A DNA stretch of 64,000 nt from an uncultured Pelagibacteraceae bacterium (GCA_902597675.1 CACJYR010000002.1:1-64000), one strand, 5' to 3'; positions 44,421 through 54,808 are shown, numbered from the stretch's first letter. The notes: generated by a model not told the origin, from the sequence alone. A program made the numbers and translations.

Positions 44421-46865
44421 ATGAGCGATCAAGACGACGATAAAAAAAATATAAATGAAGATACAACTGACAATGAGTCAGTAAATCAACCTTCAGTTGA
44501 TGAAAATAATCAACCTGAAGGTGCAGATTCTACTAATAATGACTCATCTGGTGATGAAAACAAAAATAATGAGCAAAATAATGACCAATCAGATGTTACG
44601 GCAGCTTCTTCTGAAAAAAAAGAGGAAAATAAAAATTTAGAAACTCAAATTAGCGAGTCAAACGCTGAAGAAAGCAATGTGCAACAAAGTTTTGATGCTT
44701 CTGATGAAAAAAAAGATGAAGATAATGGTTCTGGGCACCAAGTTATACATAGAAAAGATGGTCGACTACATATTTATGTTAGACAAGATAAATACAAGGG
44801 TGAATTAAAGTCAAAAAATTGGGTTGGTAGACTTTATATTGATGGAAAACAAAAAATTTCATCGTCAGGTACAACAAATTTAGAAGAAGCAATTCCAATT
44901 TTGGAAAAATGGTTTGATGATATTCAAAAAGAGAGTGAAAGATTAAAAAATCAAACTAGTGAAACACAAGTTAATGAAAATCAAAATGTAACCAATGAGA
45001 ATATTTCACCAACAGAGGATAAACAGAAAGTTGAAACACCAATTGTTGAAACTCAAACTCAAAATCAGGAACCAACTGCTCCCGTTGCATCTAATGAAAG
45101 CACGGAACTAAATAAGCAAGATCAATTAAAAAGTAAAATAACAAATATTTTTGGAAAATTAAAAGATATTAAATTAAAAAAACCATCTTTTGCAAATAAT
45201 TTAAGTAAATCTTCTTTAAATAATTCAAAAATTGGTAATTTAAAATCAAAGTTCGAAAGTTTTTTCAAATCTAAGTTAGGTAAATCAAGTGTTCAGGGCG
45301 AAGAAATATTAGGAGTAGAACTTGCAAATAAAGAAATTAGATTAGTTCAAGTATCAAGCAACAAAGCAAATCAATGGGTATTAGATAAGTTTCATATTCA
45401 TCCTGTGGATGTTAGCGATGATAGTGCTCCTATTGAAAATGCTGATAAATTTTCTGAAGAGCTTAGATTAGCTATACAAAAGTATAAAATATCATCACCA
45501 AACGTTGCGATATCCATTCCTGTAACAAGTGCAATTATTAGAGTTGTAACAGCTCCACTTATGAAAGATGAGGAGTTAAATAAAGCAATTGAAACTAATT
45601 CATTGTGGGAAAATTTAGTCCAACTTACAGATAGTTTAGAGGATTATTCTATTTTTCATCAAGTGATTAATAGAAATCAAAAAGACAATACAATGGATAT
45701 CTTATTTGTGGCATCAAAATTAACAGATATAAATAGTTATACTTCAATTATAAAGAACGCAGGTTTAAACCCAGTAATTATTGATGTTAAATGTTTTGCC
45801 TTAAAGTCAGCGGTAGATCAATCTAATCAACTTACAAATAAAGTTGAGGATGCAAATTTAACTGCAGTTTTAGAGTTTGGATTAGATGAAAATTATCTAA
45901 TGATATTATATGACAATAATCCAATAATTACTGATATTTTTATCAGAGGCCAAGATAGAAAAATTTTACAAGAGTCTGATGATGCCGAGGAAAAAGAAGG
46001 CTTAGTTAGAAGATATGTTACTCAAGTCAAACAAGCTATTCAGGATTTTGAGACAAAATATGAAAAAAGAATTCGAAATATAAAAGTCGTATCAGATATT
46101 GATAATGTAGAGGAATATTTAGGAAATTTTAGAAAAAATTTAATGAATGTTGGTTTTAATACTTTTGATCCAACTGAAGGGTTAAAAATTCCAAGTCAAT
46201 TTCAACAAGCATTAGATAACAGAAATAACAGATCTTATTTATCAACTTCAGTTGGTTTGGCTTTTAGAAAACTTGACGTTTTTGGCTATTATAAATTTGT
46301 TACTGCAGTTAAAAATATTAATTTGTTGCCTGATAGATCAAGTGTCATGAAACAAAAAAAGATGAAGGCAATTTCTGGTTTTGCCTTCAAAGGGATAACA
46401 GCTGCAGTTGCAGGAATTTATTTAATATTATTTGGCTTATCTTTTTGGAATATTTTTTCATATAACGCTAAATTAAAAGATTATGAAAATGTAAAAGCTG
46501 AACATGCAAAATTTGTCAAAGAAAAGAAAGTTGTTTCCAAAGAACTTAAATTAATTAATACAACTCTTAAGTTAAGTAAAACATTAAAATCAAATAAAGA
46601 ATTAACTTATAGAATTTTAGCCCAGGTGGCATCTAGTGTTCCAAAAAGAGTAAAATTTGATCAAGTAGAATTTAATGGATCTAATACACTAACAATTCAA
46701 GGTGTTGCTGCAAGTGACCAGGATATTTTAAAATTTATTGAAAACTTAAGTAAACAAAAATTAGTTCAACAAGCCTCATTGTCATCTATGAAATTGCCTA
46801 GGGGAAATACTGGTGGTGCAACAATGAAAGGTTTTAGAGTATTTGTAAAAATTAAAAGAGGTTAA
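44421..46865 (+). CDS. PilM/PilN-like fusion (MshI-like) with long N-terminal low-complexity region and extra small domain
   Basis: EEILGVELANKEIRLVQVS (PilM-like), INLLPDRSSVMKQKK...TM...coiled coil (PilN-like). Confidence 0.82.
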   Translation: MSDQDDDKKNINEDTTDNESVNQPSVDENNQPEGADSTNNDSSGDENKNNEQNNDQSDVTAASSEKKEENKNLETQISESNAEESNVQQSFDASDEKKDEDNGSGHQVIHRKDGRLHIYVRQDKYKGELKSKNWVGRLYIDGKQKISSSGTTNLEEAIPILEKWFDDIQKESERLKNQTSETQVNENQNVTNENISPTEDKQKVETPIVETQTQNQEPTAPVASNESTELNKQDQLKSKITNIFGKLKDIKLKKPSFANNLSKSSLNNSKIGNLKSKFESFFKSKLGKSSVQGEEILGVELANKEIRLVQVSSNKANQWVLDKFHIHPVDVSDDSAPIENADKFSEELRLAIQKYKISSPNVAISIPVTSAIIRVVTAPLMKDEELNKAIETNSLWENLVQLTDSLEDYSIFHQVINRNQKDNTMDILFVASKLTDINSYTSIIKNAGLNPVIIDVKCFALKSAVDQSNQLTNKVEDANLTAVLEFGLDENYLMILYDNNPIITDIFIRGQDRKILQESDDAEEKEGLVRRYVTQVKQAIQDFETKYEKRIRNIKVVSDIDNVEEYLGNFRKNLMNVGFNTFDPTEGLKIPSQFQQALDNRNNRSYLSTSVGLAFRKLDVFGYYKFVTAVKNINLLPDRSSVMKQKKMKAISGFAFKGITAAVAGIYLILFGLSFWNIFSYNAKLKDYENVKAEHAKFVKEKKVVSKELKLINTTLKLSKTLKSNKELTYRILAQVASSVPKRVKFDQVEFNGSNTLTIQGVAASDQDILKFIENLSKQKLVQQASLSSMKLPRGNTGGATMKGFRVFVKIKRG

Positions 46866-46867
46866 CA

Positions 46868-47551
46868 ATGGACATGAATATAGATTTAAAAAATTTGAAT
46901 ATGTCTGATATTAAAGATCAGATCACTAAGTTAGCTGATAAAAAAACTTTAACAAAAATTGGAATCATTGTTGGTTCTATAGTTTTATTTTTAATCATTT
47001 ATTACGCAATTTTAAATCCGATGGTAAAAACTAGAAAAGTAAAATTAGACGACATGAATTTAAAAAAACAAGAAACGCAACAATTCATTAGTGAAATAAA
47101 TGCAATGAAAGCAAAAATTAAAAAACTCAAACCACAATATCAAAGATATTCAACTTTGTTTCACTCTAAGGCTGAAGTTGAGGGTTTGTATCAAACATTA
47201 AGTGAATATGCTGGTCAAAATGACTTGGTAATTACTTCAATAGAAAAAAAACAAATTAAAGAAGTTTTAAAGGCAACAGCACTTGCCCAAGCAGCTGGAA
47301 AAAAAGCAAAAAAGGTTAAAAAAACTCAGGTCAAAAGTGTAAAAAATATCGCTTATTATCTGATCCCAGTAGATTTTGAAATTGGTGGCAATTTTATTGG
47401 TTATATTAAATTTAAAAGAGCTCTTTCCCTTTCTCAAAAGATGTTAAACTTTGACAAAGAGTCTATACAAGTGGTAAAAGGGGATTCAACTGGGACGATA
47501 AAAGTAAAAGGAACGTTAACTATAGTGGGGTTACCAGATGAATTTTTTTAG
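46868..47551 (+). CDS. pilO: PilO-like pilus assembly protein
   Basis: Single N-terminal TM plus coiled coil plus PilO-like C-terminus; gene order. Confidence 0.75.
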   Translation: MDMNIDLKNLNMSDIKDQITKLADKKTLTKIGIIVGSIVLFLIIYYAILNPMVKTRKVKLDDMNLKKQETQQFISEINAMKAKIKKLKPQYQRYSTLFHSKAEVEGLYQTLSEYAGQNDLVITSIEKKQIKEVLKATALAQAAGKKAKKVKKTQVKSVKNIAYYLIPVDFEIGGNFIGYIKFKRALSLSQKMLNFDKESIQVVKGDSTGTIKVKGTLTIVGLPDEFF

Positions 47552-48044
47552 AATAGTACTTATTTCTTTACTCTTTATATTTACATCAAATTTAGCGATG
47601 GCTGATAATCATACTAAAGAACAAGACATTATAGATAAGGCAAAAGAAATAAATAAGAAAATAAAAGAAAAACAAGCAAACTCTCAATCAAATATTTCGT
47701 CAGAAATTGGTAATGAAGAACCATTGCCGTTGAATGATCCTTTTGTCGGGGATAGCTCTCTTACAGGTGGTAGTACTTTGATGATGAGTGATCCCGAGGA
47801 AGCAAAAAACGAAATGAGTTTATATAAATTCAAGTTAGTTGGCGTAATGTCCTCGGATAAGGATGATGGCTTTGCATCATTAATTAATGCTAGTGGTGAA
47901 GTAATTACATTAAGCTTATTTGAGGAATTAAGTCCAGGTGTAAAATTAATCGGATTAAATAATAGAGAAGCAGTTTTTGAAAAAAATCAAGATTCTCTTT
48001 TAGTAATAAATTTTAAAAATCAGATTATAGAGAGAAAAAGATAA
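47538..48044 (+). CDS. pilP: PilP-like pilus assembly protein
   Basis: Signal peptide; YKFKLVGVMSSDKDDGFASLINASGEVITLSLFEELSPGVKLIGLNNREAVFEKN; gene order. Confidence 0.7.
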   Translation: MNFFRIVLISLLFIFTSNLAMADNHTKEQDIIDKAKEINKKIKEKQANSQSNISSEIGNEEPLPLNDPFVGDSSLTGGSTLMMSDPEEAKNEMSLYKFKLVGVMSSDKDDGFASLINASGEVITLSLFEELSPGVKLIGLNNREAVFEKNQDSLLVINFKNQIIERKR

Positions 48045-48046
48045 TT

Positions 48047-49603
48047 ATGAGTTTTCAAAAAAAAATATCATTTCTTATTCTACCTTTATTTATTTTATTT
48101 TTATCTGGATGTGCTGATAAATTGGCAAAAAAATCTAAGTCATTCAAGCATGACACTCCACTTATAAAAACTGATGTAAAACAGCTTGGGAAAAAGGAAT
48201 TAAATACTAGTGCTTCAATGGGACCAGTGCCTGTTGATGGTGATGTTGTCAAACTAAAAAAAAGAAAACAATTATCTTCTGTTAAAGAAAGAAATTATCT
48301 ATTGATTTCAGAAGAATTCACTTCCTTAAAACAGAATGTTTCGTTTAAATTCCAGGCACTAGATTTTAAAGAGGCGATGAGATTGATGGCAGAGATCGGC
48401 AATATAAATATTTTAGTTGGTGATGAAGTTGCAGGCTCTGTATCAGCTGAATTAGATAATGTTCCTTGGGACAAAGCATTTAACGCTTTATTGGATTTAA
48501 AAAGTTATGCAGCAGATATAGATGTTGCTAGTAATATTATTAGAGTTTCAACACCTGCAAATTTAACTTCACAAGAAAGTTACAAATCTGCTAGAGCGTC
48601 AGCAGTTAAAAAGAAGGTTGAAATTGAAGATTCTGTTGAACCAATTATATCTGAGATTTTTAGACTTTATTATATAACTCCAGCTGAAGCCAAAGCCACT
48701 ATTTCAGAATTATTTACATCAGTGGGAACAGGTGGAAATTTCATTCCAATACAGGTAACAGAGGAAGCTACCACAAGGTCTATAATTGTAAGAGGGAAAG
48801 AAAAAGATTTAGATATAGTGGATAAAGTTATTAGAGAAATTGATAAGAGAACTAAACAAGTTTTAATTGAAGCATTTATTGTTGAGGCCAGTTCAACGTT
48901 TGAGCAAAATTTAGGAAAACGACTTGGTTTTGCATACACGAGAAATCGTGAGAGAGTTGGTGGTACTCAAGGAGGAAGTTCCATTGGTAATGCCGGAGGT
49001 AGTTCAGCAACTATAGGAGACTCTACAGGAGGATTCACTAGCGGTGCTGGAACTGATAACTTACTTAATTTAGGATCAGCCGCTTCAACAGCTGGAATTG
49101 GTATATTGAGAAGAACAGGTTCAGCAGTTTTAAAACTAGAACTTGATGCATTAGAAAATGAAGGTTTGTCCAAAACTGTTTCTAATCCAAAATTGTTTAC
49201 ATTGGATAATCAACAAGCAAGTATTAACCAAGGGGAAACTATTTATATTGATGGTGGAGAAGGAGAAGATAAGGCTGTAGATGCCTCATTGAAGTTAATT
49301 GTTACACCAAATATTATTGGAGATGGAAATGTTATGCTTCAAATTCAAGTAAATAACGACACACCTAATAGATCTAACCCTGGAACACCTGGGGTTAACA
49401 AAATGGAGATTAATACTAAGTTATTGGTAGCTGATGGAGATATTGTTGTAATTGGTGGTATTAAGAAAAATAATGTTGCTAACTCAAAAGGAGGAGTTCC
49501 GGGTGTTTCAAAATTACCTGTCGTTGGAAAAGCTTTGAGCGGAACGTCTAAATCTGACACGATGAATGAGTTATTGGTATTTATTGCACCAAGGATTTTA
49601 TAA
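48047..49603 (+). CDS. pilQ: Type IV pilus secretin (PilQ/MshL-like), predicted lipoprotein
   Basis: Lipobox LSGC; secretin signature VIGGIKKNNVANSKGGVPGVSKLPVVGKALSG...LLVFIAPRI. Confidence 0.9.
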   Translation: MSFQKKISFLILPLFILFLSGCADKLAKKSKSFKHDTPLIKTDVKQLGKKELNTSASMGPVPVDGDVVKLKKRKQLSSVKERNYLLISEEFTSLKQNVSFKFQALDFKEAMRLMAEIGNINILVGDEVAGSVSAELDNVPWDKAFNALLDLKSYAADIDVASNIIRVSTPANLTSQESYKSARASAVKKKVEIEDSVEPIISEIFRLYYITPAEAKATISELFTSVGTGGNFIPIQVTEEATTRSIIVRGKEKDLDIVDKVIREIDKRTKQVLIEAFIVEASSTFEQNLGKRLGFAYTRNRERVGGTQGGSSIGNAGGSSATIGDSTGGFTSGAGTDNLLNLGSAASTAGIGILRRTGSAVLKLELDALENEGLSKTVSNPKLFTLDNQQASINQGETIYIDGGEGEDKAVDASLKLIVTPNIIGDGNVMLQIQVNNDTPNRSNPGTPGVNKMEINTKLLVADGDIVVIGGIKKNNVANSKGGVPGVSKLPVVGKALSGTSKSDTMNELLVFIAPRIL

Positions 49604-51354
49604 TGCTTAAGATTAGTAGAGAAAGTGAAATTAATTTAGTCAATGTATTAATTGATAACGATATTATTTCTGGAAAAGATTTAATCAATATTAAAAAAGT
49701 GAGTTCAGAAAATAATAAATCTCAAATCGAATCTATTTTTGAATTAAAGCTTACGGATGAACAAAAGATAATTAATTTATTAATTAAAGAGCAAAATTTA
49801 GAAACTATTGATTTGAAAAAAGTTGAAATTACTGATGAAGTTAAAACTGTATTACCTTCAAATTACATCAAAGTAAATTTTGTAGCCCCTTTTAAGATTG
49901 ATGGAAAGACTTTACATATCGCTATTCCTGATAGTTCAAAACTTGGATTAATGAGAAACCTAAAAGCCATTACTAAAAAAAATATTGAATTACATGCTGC
50001 AAAAATTACAGATATTTCAGAATATATAGAAAGATTATCAAGTGAAACTGATGAAGTAACTATCGCCTCAATCCGAGATGAAAACAGAAAAAAGATTAAA
50101 ACTTTTGAATCTGATTTAGGAGAAGCGGGTGAAGTTTTAGAAAAGCCACCTGAAGAAGATATTGAAGCTATAGAAAATGAGTCGGAGGTAATAAAATTTA
50201 GTACCGCAGTAGTAGCAGAAGCTATCAAAATGGGAGTGAGTGATATTCACATTGAACCTTATAGATTTAGTTCGAGAGTGAGATATCGATTAGACGGAAT
50301 GTTACAAGAGCAAGAGCAATATAAACAATTTCTTCACGACAACTATGGTGCAGTGGTTACTCGATTTAAAATTATGGGTAAACTAGATATTGCAGAAAGA
50401 AGATTGCCACAAGACGGAGCTATCAATTTTAAGATAGATAATAAAGTAGTGGACTTACGATTATCAATATTACCAACAGCGAATAATGAAAGAATTGTTA
50501 TGCGTATCCTTAATAAGGATGCAGGTGATATCAAATTAGAACAATTAAATTTTGAGGAACAAGATTTAAAAAACCTAAGAAAAGCAATTCATAGTACTCA
50601 AGGATTGATATTAGTAACTGGCCCAACGGGATCTGGTAAATCAACTACTTTATATAGTATTTTAAAAGAGGTCAGCAAACCTCATTTAAATATTTTAACT
50701 GCTGAAGACCCTGTTGAATACGAATTAGATGGTGTAGGGCAGGTTCAAATTAAAGATCATATTGGATTAACTTTTGCCTCAGCATTAAGATCTTTTTTAA
50801 GACAAGACCCTGAAATTATTCTTGTTGGAGAGATGCGAGATAAAGAAACTGTTGATATTGGATTAAAAGCAGCATTAACGGGTCACTTAGTATTTAGTAC
50901 ACTTCATACAAATGATGCACCAAGCACAATTACTAGATTACAGAATATGGGAACACCTGATTATTTAATCAGTGCTGCAACGCAATTAGTTGTTGCGCAA
51001 AGATTGGCAAGAAAAAATTGTAAAGATTGTAGAGTGCCTGACGATGATGTTAATCCAAAAGTTCTACAAGATTTAGGATTTAGTGCCGAACAAGCATCGA
51101 GAGTTAAAGCTACTAAGGGCAAAGGGTGTGCTAAATGTAGTAATACTGGTTACAAAGGTCGACAAGGTATTTATGAAATTTTAGTAGTATCAAAACCACT
51201 TAAAGAAGCAATCTTAAGACAAGCTACTACACCAGAGTTAAGAGAAATTGGAATTAAAGAAGGTTTTCAAACGATGAAAGATATGGGGCGAAGACTAATT
51301 GCATCTGGAGAGCTTAATTTTAGAGAGTACGAAAGAGTTCTTTCAGGCGAGTAA
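49603..51354 (+). CDS. pilB: Type IV pilus assembly ATPase (PilB/MshE/GspE family)
   Basis: VTGPTGSGKSTTLYSIL, EDPVEYELDGVGQVQ, tetra-Cys CKDC...CAKC. Confidence 0.92.
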   Translation: MLKISRESEINLVNVLIDNDIISGKDLINIKKVSSENNKSQIESIFELKLTDEQKIINLLIKEQNLETIDLKKVEITDEVKTVLPSNYIKVNFVAPFKIDGKTLHIAIPDSSKLGLMRNLKAITKKNIELHAAKITDISEYIERLSSETDEVTIASIRDENRKKIKTFESDLGEAGEVLEKPPEEDIEAIENESEVIKFSTAVVAEAIKMGVSDIHIEPYRFSSRVRYRLDGMLQEQEQYKQFLHDNYGAVVTRFKIMGKLDIAERRLPQDGAINFKIDNKVVDLRLSILPTANNERIVMRILNKDAGDIKLEQLNFEEQDLKNLRKAIHSTQGLILVTGPTGSGKSTTLYSILKEVSKPHLNILTAEDPVEYELDGVGQVQIKDHIGLTFASALRSFLRQDPEIILVGEMRDKETVDIGLKAALTGHLVFSTLHTNDAPSTITRLQNMGTPDYLISAATQLVVAQRLARKNCKDCRVPDDDVNPKVLQDLGFSAEQASRVKATKGKGCAKCSNTGYKGRQGIYEILVVSKPLKEAILRQATTPELREIGIKEGFQTMKDMGRRLIASGELNFREYERVLSGE

Positions 51355-51356
51355 AA

Positions 51357-52589
51357 ATGGAAGCTTTCACTTATAAAGGAATTTCTGATGGGAAATACGT
51401 CGAGGGAGATATAGAAGCAATAAATCTTGATGAGGCTTCACATCTCTTAAAAGAAAAGAAAATAATAATCACAAATATTATTAAGTCTAAAAAAAAGGCA
51501 GCTGAAAAGAAGAAATCTAGTGGCTCCTCTCTTTTTGGTAGGAGTAAAAAAGTAAAAATAGAAGATATTCTAATATTTTCGAAGCAATTTGCGACTATGG
51601 TTAAGGCAGGTTTACCAATCCTTCAGGTATTAGCAATGTTGAGAGACCAGATGGAAAGTCAGGGGATCAAAGATATTATTGAAGATATACGAAAGAGCCT
51701 AGAGGGTGGAGTTAACTTATCAAAATGTTTTGAAAAATATCCTCAACATTTTGACAATGTTTATGTTAACTTGATTAAAGCAGGTGAAGCCAGTGGTAAA
51801 TTAGATGTTTTCTTACTTAAAATTGTAGAGTCACTTGAAAAGAAAGAAAAAATTAAGAAAAAAATTAAATCTGCTCTAATGTATCCAGCAATAATGTTTA
51901 CCGTAGCTATCACAGTTAGTGCTTTCATGTTAGTTAAAGTAGTTCCAGTATTTGCTAAAATGTATGATGGTATGGGTTTAGAACTGCCAGCTGCTACAGC
52001 AACAATTATGGCGATGAGTGACTTTTTAAGAGGAACAGGTGGAAAAGTTATTCTCTTTGGAAGTATAATTGGTTTTTTTGGATTCAGGTTTATTACAAAA
52101 AGAAATGCTGCAATTCGATTTAGATGGCACAGACAAGTTTTAAAATTACCATTGTTTGGAGATATGATTTTAAAATCTATGCTAGCTAGAATTTCATTAA
52201 TTATGGGAAATTTAAGTGCAGCAGGTGTTAACTTATTAGAGAGTTTAGAGATTGCAAAGTCTGTCAGCAATAATGATGTTGTAACAGACGCTTTAGAGAA
52301 TGTTAAAAAAGGAGTTTTCTCAGGAGATACATTAACGAAACTGTTTTTAAAAGAGCCATTGTTTCCTCCCACCTTTAGTCAATTGATTTCTGTTGGTGAG
52401 CAGACAGGTCAATTAGATGAAATGTTTAATTCAGTAGCTTCTTATTATGAGGAAGAATTTGATACCACTGTTGACAACATGTCTAGCTTAATTGAACCGA
52501 TTATGATTGTTTTTATGGGTGTAATGATTGGTGGACTAATGATAGCGATGTACTCACCAATATTCAACGTTGGTGCACTTATTAACTAG
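51357..52589 (+). CDS. pilC: Type IV pilus inner-membrane platform protein (PilC/MshG/GspF family)
   Basis: FSKQFATMVKAGLPILQVL, GeqTGQLDEMF, C-terminal TMs. Confidence 0.92.
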   Translation: MEAFTYKGISDGKYVEGDIEAINLDEASHLLKEKKIIITNIIKSKKKAAEKKKSSGSSLFGRSKKVKIEDILIFSKQFATMVKAGLPILQVLAMLRDQMESQGIKDIIEDIRKSLEGGVNLSKCFEKYPQHFDNVYVNLIKAGEASGKLDVFLLKIVESLEKKEKIKKKIKSALMYPAIMFTVAITVSAFMLVKVVPVFAKMYDGMGLELPAATATIMAMSDFLRGTGGKVILFGSIIGFFGFRFITKRNAAIRFRWHRQVLKLPLFGDMILKSMLARISLIMGNLSAAGVNLLESLEIAKSVSNNDVVTDALENVKKGVFSGDTLTKLFLKEPLFPPTFSQLISVGEQTGQLDEMFNSVASYYEEEFDTTVDNMSSLIEPIMIVFMGVMIGGLMIAMYSPIFNVGALIN

Positions 52590-52611
52590 GAAATAAAGAA
52601 TTAACAAAAAT

Positions 52612-53049
52612 TTATAATTTTTTAGTAAGTACTAAATTATTAATCCACGGTTTATCGCCTTCTTTAAATTTAATAGAATCCATTATTTCTTGAATAAAAA
52701 AAGTACCAAGGCCACCTGGTTTGACGTCATCAATCGCTCTATGTTTAACTTTACTTTTTTCAACTGGTTTTCCCTTATCAAAAAATGAAATTTCAAGTTC
52801 TTTATCTGTGCAAGAAATTCTAACTGCCATTCTATCTTGCGTGTCAGGATAATCTTTATAAGCGTGTTTAACAATATTTTGTGCCGCTTCAGCAATTGCT
52901 AAAACTAATTCTTCCCTTAATTCCTCATTAATTTTAAATTTCTCAAAAACTTCTCTTGAGAAACTTCTTACATCCTTCAAACTTGATGAATTTACTAAGA
53001 AATCTTTTTTTTCAGACAAATTTGTTGTATCCGCCACTTCAGTGTTCAT
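52612..53049 (-). CDS. Anti-sigma-factor-type serine kinase (RsbW/SpoIIAB-like HATPase)
   Basis: N box LAIAEAAQNIVKHAY, G box PGGLGTFFIQEIMD. Confidence 0.87.
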   Translation of the reverse strand: MNTEVADTTNLSEKKDFLVNSSSLKDVRSFSREVFEKFKINEELREELVLAIAEAAQNIVKHAYKDYPDTQDRMAVRISCTDKELEISFFDKGKPVEKSKVKHRAIDDVKPGGLGTFFIQEIMDSIKFKEGDKPWINNLVLTKKL

Positions 53050-53058
53050 TATCTCTAA

Positions 53059-53358
53059 TTACTCCAAATTTAAAATTTGCTCTAACTTTGCCATCATAAT
53101 CACTTTTAAAACAGATTTACTTACGTCTTTAACTATGAGTTTAGTTCCTTTCTCTAATGCCTTTTGATGACTTTCAATTAAAACTGATATGCCTGACGAG
53201 TCCATGTACTGAACATTACTTAAGTTTAAGTTTACATTTTTGCCAGCATCAATTAAAGGAAAAATAACTTCTTTCGCTCCCTCTGTTTTATCCATATCTA
53301 TCTCACCATCTAAAAATACAGTGCTAGCGTCGCCTTCTTCTGTTACTTTATATGTCAT
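53059..53358 (-). CDS. STAS-domain anti-anti-sigma factor-like protein
   Basis: VFLDGEIDMDKTE..., YMDSSGISVLIESHQKA (phosphorylatable Ser motif). Confidence 0.9.
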   Translation of the reverse strand: MTYKVTEEGDASTVFLDGEIDMDKTEGAKEVIFPLIDAGKNVNLNLSNVQYMDSSGISVLIESHQKALEKGTKLIVKDVSKSVLKVIMMAKLEQILNLE

Positions 53359-53642
53359 AGAAATTTCCTTGCCATTGCTAAAACTTTTTCAACTGGTTGA
53401 CTGACCTCTTTAAGTTCAACTTTAGTGTTTTTTTCTTTTGCTCTTTGATTACTTTCAACTATCACTGAAATTCCAGACGAGTCCATATATTGAACACCTT
53501 TTAAGTTCAAATGAACTTCCTTTCCAGAGTCAATAAGTGGGAAAACTACCTCTCTAACGTTGTCAGCAACATCCATATCTATCTCTCCATCTAGGAATAC
53601 TGTGCTAATATTTTCACTTTCAGTAACTTTAAATTTTATCAT
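53355..53642 (-). CDS. STAS-domain anti-anti-sigma factor-like protein (tandem paralogue)
   Basis: VFLDGEIDMDVADN..., YMDSSGISVIVESNQRA. Confidence 0.9.
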   Translation of the reverse strand: MIKFKVTESENISTVFLDGEIDMDVADNVREVVFPLIDSGKEVHLNLKGVQYMDSSGISVIVESNQRAKEKNTKVELKEVSQPVEKVLAMARKFL

Positions 53643-53801
53643 TTTAATATTCTATTAGGCTAATAACAAAAAACATATAAAAATTAAACCCAAATTGGCC
53701 AAGGAAATCAAATATTGAGTGAAATTAGGCAATATTTATAGTTTACATCATCGATAATTATTATAAATTTTTAAAATTAATTAATTAATTAAAGAGGAAA
53801 C

Positions 53802-54284
53802 ATGAAAAATAACAAAGGTTTTACATTAATCGAACTATTAGTTGTTGTAGCGATTATTGGTATTTTAGCGGCTGTAGGTGTTGTTGCCTATAATGGTTAT
53901 ACAAATAGTGCAAAAATAAATGCATCAAAATCTAATCAAGCGGCTGTAGTAAAATATATAGCAGCAGAAATTCAAAAATGTAACATGGGTACAGAAGATA
54001 CCGCAATGGATGGAAATTTAACTTGTCTTGGTAGAACTGGATCTACAATTCAAGCTGCAGCAGTAGCAGGACTTGCTGATTTTAAAAACGCTCACGCACC
54101 AGCTTGTAAAGGCGTTACAAATGGTGCTCTTGCAGAAGGTGAAGCTGCTCCTTGTGCCGGTTCAGGAAAAGGTTATACCACAATAGCGGTAGGTACGGAC
54201 GATGATGCAGGTAAGCTTGTTGTTACAACACAATACGATGATGGTACTACTGACACGATGACAAATAAAGTAGAAATAGAATAA
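53802..54284 (+). CDS. pilA: Type IV major pilin-like protein
   Basis: NNKGFTLIELLVVVAIIGILAAVGVVAYNGY; RBS-like agagg upstream; two Cys pairs. Confidence 0.92.
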   Translation: MKNNKGFTLIELLVVVAIIGILAAVGVVAYNGYTNSAKINASKSNQAAVVKYIAAEIQKCNMGTEDTAMDGNLTCLGRTGSTIQAAAVAGLADFKNAHAPACKGVTNGALAEGEAAPCAGSGKGYTTIAVGTDDDAGKLVVTTQYDDGTTDTMTNKVEIE

Positions 54285-54308
54285 TCATCTATATTAAAAG
54301 AAAAAAAT

Positions 54309-54734
54309 ATGAAAATTAAAAGCTCACTAGGATTTTCCCTAGTAGAGCTTTTAGTTGTAGTTGCAATAATTGGAATTTTATCAGCTGTTGGTCTTATGAG
54401 TTACAATGGCTATGTATCTGGAGCTAAAGAAAAGACTATTACAAATGTAATGCAACAAATTTCTTTGGCACAAACAGAGGAATACTCAAATAGTGGTAGC
54501 TATTTTACTCAATCCACGGGAACTTGCACACCAACTGACATAACATCAAATGAAATTGAGGATGAATTATTTGATGGCGGCGATCAAATTGCAACTGAAG
54601 CTGGCTACAATATATGTATTGCAAGCACTGGTGCAGCAAATTATAACATTTTCGCTTCTGAAATTTCAGGAAACACTCCCTGCACACTCACCCTAAGTCG
54701 AAATGGAAATTTCACTAGAGGTAATGATTGTTAA
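54309..54734 (+). CDS. Second type IV pilin-like protein
   Basis: SSLGFSLVELLVVVAIIGILSAVGLMSYNGY; tandem with preceding pilin. Confidence 0.9.
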   Translation: MKIKSSLGFSLVELLVVVAIIGILSAVGLMSYNGYVSGAKEKTITNVMQQISLAQTEEYSNSGSYFTQSTGTCTPTDITSNEIEDELFDGGDQIATEAGYNICIASTGAANYNIFASEISGNTPCTLTLSRNGNFTRGNDC

Positions 54735-54808
54735 GAATTTAACATTAAAATCAATTTGATCACTAAATTAATTGCTAGTTGAAATTTTTTTGTTAGGTAA
54801 TAAAAATT

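Noticed and set aside
48967-49173. Pro-rich minus-strand ORF antisense to the secretin gene
   Set aside because: Antisense of the Gly/Ser-rich secretin region; composition artefact
53770-53795. TTAATTAATTAATTAATTAA tract before pilA as a special repeat
   Set aside because: Simple low-complexity AT repeat expected at this GC content; likely only promoter/UTR context
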